Shown: piece by piece, positions 59,290-64,000 of the stretch
Numbering within the stretch: the stretch's first letter is position 1
Layout of the letters: the number at the start of each line of letters is the position of its first letter
NCBI GenBank assembly: GCA_022414725.1
Contig: CM039462.1
Coordinates: forward strand, 12,999,610 to 13,063,609
Length of the DNA: 64,000 bases
Origin: Microglena sp. YARC
Lineage: Eukaryota > Chlorophyta > Chlorophyceae > Chlamydomonadales > Chlamydomonadaceae
Direction: 5' to 3'
Notes under the pieces: model-generated
Seen by the model: only the letters and a program-made list of their open reading frames with translations
What the model was told of the DNA's origin: nothing
The model's database searches: none
Program-made: the position numbers and the translations under genes

Positions 59290-59700
59290 TACGGGTTCGG
59301 CGTCAACCAAGGCTTTCACCACTTATGCATGAGCCCGCGATATGGGCCGGTCACCTCAGGTTTATAAGGGTGGTCAGGCCACGCCACCTGGGCATGGACC
59401 CGCGATATGGGCCGGTCACCTCAGGTTGATAAGGGTGGTCAGGCCACGCCACCTGGGCATGGACCCGCGATATGGGCCGGTCACCTCAGGTTGATAATTG
59501 TGGTCAGGCCACGCCACCTGGGCATGGACCCGCGATATGGGCCGGTCACCTCAGGTTGATAAGGGTGGTCAGGCCACGCCACCTGGGCATGGACCCGCGA
59601 TATGGGCCGGTTACCTCAGGTTGATAAGGGTGGTCAGGCCACGCCACCTGGGCATGAACCCGCGATATGGGCCAGTCACCTCAGGTTGATAAGGGTGGGC
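59290..59700. repeat. 65-bp satellite
   Basis: Five to six copies of a unit with GGCATGGACCCGCGATATGG then GCCGGTCACCTCAGGTTGAT. Single diverged units are at 57,930-57,970 and 58,160-58,240. Confidence 0.85.
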
Positions 59701-59740
59701 AGGTAGTATAAATAATATATGAGCACTGAAGGCTTACCTT

Positions 59741-59956
59741 TAGGGAACGGCAAAATGATATCATATGATGTCAGGTGGTATCATATGATGCCGGCAGTCT
59801 GACTAGGCTAAAGTTACCATTTATATACAATGTCATATGATGCCGGAAGTCTGACTAGGCTAAAGTTACCATTTATAATCTATGTCATATGATGCCGGAA
59901 GTCTGACTAGGCTAAAATTACCGTGTATACAATATCGTGTGATATGCCGGTCCCTA
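59741..59956. mobile_element. GGGACCGGCA-family element with internal triplication
   Basis: Runs from TA-GGGAACGGC to GCCGGTCCC-TA. The segment with GTCTGACTAGGCTAAAGTTA occurs three times inside. It lies directly beside a GGTAAGCC donor whose exon has been lost. Confidence 0.75.
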
Positions 59957-60830
59957 CTCATAGGACAAATGTACATCCCTACTCACAGGTCACATGTACA
60001 ACCCTACTCATAGGTCACATGTACATCCCTACTCACAGGTCACATGTACATCCCTACTCACAGGTCACATGTACATCCCTACTCACAGGTCACATGTACA
60101 TCCCTACTCACAGGTCACATGTACATCCCTACTCACAGGTCACATGTACATCCCTACTCACAGGTCACATGTACAACCCTACTCACAGGTCACATGTACA
60201 TCCCTACCCACAGGTCACATGTACATCCCTACTCACAGGTCACATGTACATCCCTACTCACAGGTCACATGTACAACCCTACTCACAGGTCACATGTACA
60301 TCCCTACTCACAGGTCACATGTACATCCCTACTCACAGGTCACATGTACAACCCTACTCACAGGTCACATGTACATCCCTACTCAAAGGTCACATGAACA
60401 TCCCTACTCACAGGTCACATGTACATCCCTACTCACAGGTCACATGTACATCCCTACTCACAGGTCACATGTACATCCTTACTCACAAGTTACATGTACA
60501 TCCCTACTCACAGGTCACATGTACATCCCTACTCACAGGTCACCTGTACATCACTCCTCACAGGTCACACGTACATCCCTACCCACAGGTCACACATACA
60601 TCACTCATCACAGGTCACATGTACATCCCTACTCACAGGTCACCTGTACATCCCTACTCACAGGTCACCTGTACATCACTCATCACAGGTCACATGTACA
60701 TCCCTAATCACAGGTCACATGTACATCCCTACTCACAGGTCATATGTACATCACTACTCATAGGTCACATGCACATCCCTACTCACAGGTCACCTGTACA
60801 TCACTCCTCACATGTCGAATGTACATCCCT
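59957..60830 (-). repeat. 25-bp donor-derived satellite, paralog copy
   Basis: About 35 units of the same 25-bp repeat as at 36,777-37,150, placed directly after the donor of exon 61179-60837. The 462-codon open frame over it is an artefact of the unit length. Confidence 0.85.
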
Positions 60831-62139
60831 TCTCACCTGTCACTACAGGAGCCTCCTCTTTCTCAGCCTCCCGCTTACCTGTCACTACAGGAGCCTCCGT
60901 CACAGCCTCATCCTTCTCAGCCTCCAGCTTCCTCTTCTTCTTCTCCTTCAGCTCAGCCTGCAACACCTTGTTTTCCTTCATGATAGGCTTCCCCTCCTTC
61001 TTCGCCGCCTTCAGCTTCGCCCACTTCTTGTTGTCCTCCTCCTCCTTGGCAGGATCCACCACCTTCTTCTCCTTCTTGACATGCTTCACCTTCATCATCT
61101 CCTTCTTGACATGCCTCTGCCTCTTCGACTCCCTCTTAGAACGCTTCCTCTTCTTCACCTCCTTCTTGGCAGGCTCCACCTACGTGCAATATGTTTTTGT
61201 GTGTGTTGTGTTGGGCCCAACTCAGCCTCCCGCTTCCTCTGCTTCTTCTCCTTCTTGGCAGGCTTCACCTGCATGCAATATGTTTTGTGTGTGTTGTTTT
61301 GTGTTGTGTAGGGCCCAACTCAGCCTCCCGCTTCCTCTTCTCCTTCTTGGCACTCTTCACCTCCATCATCTCCTTCTTGACTTGCCTCACCCTCTTCGAC
61401 TCCCTCTTAGAACGCTTCACCAAATTCTTCTCCTTCTTGGCAGGCTTAACCTACGTGCAATATGTTTTTGTGTGTTGTTTTTGTGTTGGGCCCAACTCAG
61501 CCTCCCGCTTCCTCTTCTTGTTCTCCTTCTTGGCAGGCTTCACCTACTTTCAGTATGTTTTTGTTGTTTGTTTACTTTATTTTGTCTGGTTATATGTGTT
61601 GTGTTTGGTTACGTCATGTTCTGTCTGGTTGTGTTATGTTATGATGTTATTATACCACCTAAACATCATACCCTGCTGTAGCCCCCCCCCCCCCCCCCCC
61701 TCACACACACTCATCCCCCCCCCCACCACCACCCCCCACCCCACACACACCACCCGCTTGCATGGATGGACGGAGGCAATGCCCCTGGCATAATGGCTGC
61801 ATGGGCTGCATGCGTCTTGAATTGTGTACAACACCTCCCCCCCCCCCCCCCCCCACACACACACACCCCACACACCACCACCACCATCACACGGCAGGCA
61901 TGACACACGAAGGGGCGACATGCTCCATGGCCTGCATGCAACGCTTCGGTACGCATGCTCAACTCACGGTATGCAAATGGGCTTCGCGCCCGTTCTACCA
62001 ATCGGATGCAATCACAACCGCGCAATAAATTATATGCAATCAGTGAAAGGGGGAGCGAGAGGGCAATTCACATCCGACCACGTACCTCCGCCACCTTCAC
62101 CTCCGCCACCTTCTCCTCAGCCTTTGACTTTTTTACCAT

Positions 62140-62840
62140 GGCTGTTGCTTCTAGAACAAGTCCAAAGTTAAGATGGATCGCAAGCTGCTCGCAACACAAA
62201 GGAGGTGGATGCGGTAGAGCGGGGTGATTATAGCAAAAATGAAGAATTAATGGGGGCCGCCGTCGGTGCGGTTACCGGCTACACAATTCACTGAAACTGA
62301 GCTGCCAGCCTGTCGCACTGGGATTGCGAAGTGCTTCGAACTGCTGGGGCGTGCTGGGGTTGCGGTTTATCGGTTCGTAAAGTTGGTTGGTAAAGTTGGT
62401 TTGACTTCCAACATACTGCCAGGTGGGGGAAGATACATAGGGTAGCGCGAGCGACCCTCGAATTGTTCGTTATCTCGTCGTCCCGTCCATATACCAGCCT
62501 CCTCTTGCCGATCCAGAATGAGCATCGCTCCAGGAATGATCAAGCCCTGTGACAATCAAGTCGGGGGGCATATGTCCAAGGGTACGTTGGGAATCCAGCC
62601 TTAACTGTTTTTTTATCGATTGACCATCGATTGCAGCTGGATGTATCCTCCATTGATGCGTTAGCTGCGCACTATTTTTGGTTTAGCCAACCCTTAGCTG
62701 ATCTGGGCGACAGATGCTGATTGGGCTATTTGGGTAGCTGAAGCGCTGACGGGCCGCGTCCCCCCCTCCACTTTTTGTTCAGATCAAGCTCCGGATATGT
62801 TTACAGACGAGCAAGGACGATTCTACAAGCCTTATCAGGT
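62140..62840. promoter_or_regulatory. 5' flank of the expanded paralog
   Basis: Sequence upstream of the start codon at 62,139 on the - strand. The first 100 bp resemble the flanks at 39,175 and 43,383 (GGCTGTTGCTTCTAGAACAA). Beyond it I see unique sequence with no supported gene. Confidence 0.4.
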
Positions 62841-64000
62841 TGGCCAGCGATCGATGGCATCTGTACCTGAATCTCACATATCACTCTCTTTGGATGGATT
62901 GTTATGTTATGGGATGGGTTGTTGGAAATGGGTGGGGATTGGATCGGTCGTTGTGCTATGGAATGGGTTTTGGTTATAGCATGGGATAGGATTGGATTGG
63001 GTGGGTCGTAATATCATGGGATATGCAGTTGACATGGGGTGGGAGGGGATGGTTCATATGAAATGGGATGGGTTTGGGGCATAGCATGGAATTGGATTGG
63101 ATGGGTCGTTGTGGAATGGGATGGATTTTGGTCATAGCATGGGACTGCATCGGATGGGTTGCTATTTCATGGGATAAGTAGTTGACATGGGGTGGAAGGA
63201 GATGGTTGTTATGTAATGGGATGGGTTTGGGGCATAGTATGGGATTGGAATGGATTCGATGGGTCGTTGTATAATGGGGTATGAAGTTGACATGGGGTGG
63301 AAGGGGATGGTTTGCATGGAATGGGATGTTTTTTGGTCATAGCATGGGATTGGATCAGATGGGTCGTTATATCATGGGATACGAAGTTGACATGGGGTGG
63401 AAGGGGGTGGTTGACATATAATGGGATGTTTTTTGGTCATAGCATGGGATTGGATCAGATGGGTCGTTATATCATGGGATAGGTAGTTGACATGGGGTGG
63501 GAGAGGATGGTTGATATGGAGTGGGTTGGGTTTGGGGCATAGCATGGAATAGGATTGGATTGGATGGGTCGTTATATCATGGGATATGTAGTTAACAAGG
63601 GGTGGGAGGGGATAGTTGATATTTGATGGGATGAGTTTGGGGCATAGCATGGAATTAGATCGGGTGGTTTGTTGTGTAATTGGATGGGCTTTGGGCATAG
63701 AATGGAATTGGATCGGATGGGTTGTTATATCATGGGATAGGTAGTTGACAAGGGGTGGGAGGGGATGGATAATATGTAATGGGATGGGTTTGGGGCATAG
63801 CATGGGATTGGATCTGATGGGTTGTTATGTAATGGGATGGGTTGTTGGCATGTCAGGGGATGGGATGGGCTGTTGGCACGACAGGGGATGGGATGGGGTA
63901 TTGGCATATCACTGGATTGAATTGGATCGTAATGTCATTGTGTGGATTGATATGGTATGGTATGGGTCGTTGTGCCATGGAATGTCTCTAGGAGTCATCA
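62841..64000. repeat. G-rich satellite of about 100 bp
   Basis: Units contain TTGACATGGGGTGG, GGGATGGGTTTGGGGCATAG and GGATGGGTCGTTATATCATG. Homologous points at 63,188, 63,289, 63,390 and 63,489 are 99-101 bp apart. The array continues past the end of the window. Confidence 0.85.

Larger units (their letters stand above)
46348..62139 (-). pseudogene. Expanded paralog of the Nopp140-type gene, lacking the SRP40 domain
   Basis: Exon 1 (62,139-62,086) encodes MVKKSKAEEKVAEVKVAE and ends GAG^GTACGT. Exon 2 (61,179-60,837) is 343 nt, against 79 nt in the other gene, and ends in EEAPVVT with donor ACAG^GTGAG; an alternative donor lies at 60,879. An array of small exons follows (53.3-58.3 kb). The homolog of the KKEKKEKK exon (52,520-52,469) has the same 52-nt length but a TAG in place of AAG. 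The homolog of the DKKAKEPEP exon (46,408-46,348) ends in a TAG after VEEAPKA. There is no SSSS/acidic block or SRP40 domain. The order of exons matches the 282-aa gene, so it is a diverged tandem paralog. It could still produce a Lys/Glu-rich protein ending early. Confidence 0.6.

Noticed and set aside
59923..61311. A 462-codon open frame on the + strand
   Set aside because: Most of it is the 25-bp satellite, which reads through in all three frames; the rest is the complement of a Lys/Glu exon.

Overview
The window is nuclear DNA of a repeat-rich eukaryote, most likely a microbial alga or a similar protist. The signs are GT/AG introns, a tRNA-derived SINE, Ty1/copia debris, several families of short inverted-repeat transposons, interstitial plant-type telomere repeats (TTTAGGG) and a decayed Polinton-like virus insertion. 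No prokaryotic gene organisation, rRNA gene or functional tRNA gene is visible. The species cannot be named from the sequence.

Region 1 (1-5,534). A 4.1-kb remnant of a Polinton-like virus (PLV) or virophage-type element lies on the + strand: a frameshifted capsid-like gene, a Lys/Glu-rich protein, an A32/FtsK-like packaging ATPase, an intact 81-aa ORF, a frameshifted minor-capsid (penton)-like gene and a Gly-rich amphipathic small protein. It ends 57 bp short of the 3' end of a two-exon gene on the - strand (209 aa, unknown function), which has a 106-bp tandem repeat upstream of it.

Region 2 (5,535-29,960). Large recent duplications. An 8.5-kb direct duplication (5,535- and 14,414-) is combined with a giant inverted duplication (about 7,440-15,930 against 29,960-21,570). 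The copies carry short transposons, a Ty1/copia integrase fragment, a 60-bp palindrome and copies of the 3' end of a Nopp140-type gene.

Region 3 (28,084-62,139, - strand). This is the main host locus: a Nopp140/NOLC1/Srp40-type nucleolar phosphoprotein gene. Seven exons (39,174 to 28,084) join with matching phases into a 282-aa protein that is rich in Lys and Glu and ends in the SRP40 C-terminal domain. Upstream lie a 4.2-kb tandem duplicate of its 5' part (41,300-45,523) and an expanded, probably non-functional paralog (46,348-62,139). In that paralog small Lys/Glu exons have multiplied into an array. Many intronic satellites here begin at, and contain, copies of the neighbouring exon's 5' or 3' splice site. 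This is the most unusual feature of the window.

Region 4 (62,140-64,000). Upstream flank of the expanded paralog, then a G-rich satellite of about 100 bp that runs to the end of the window.
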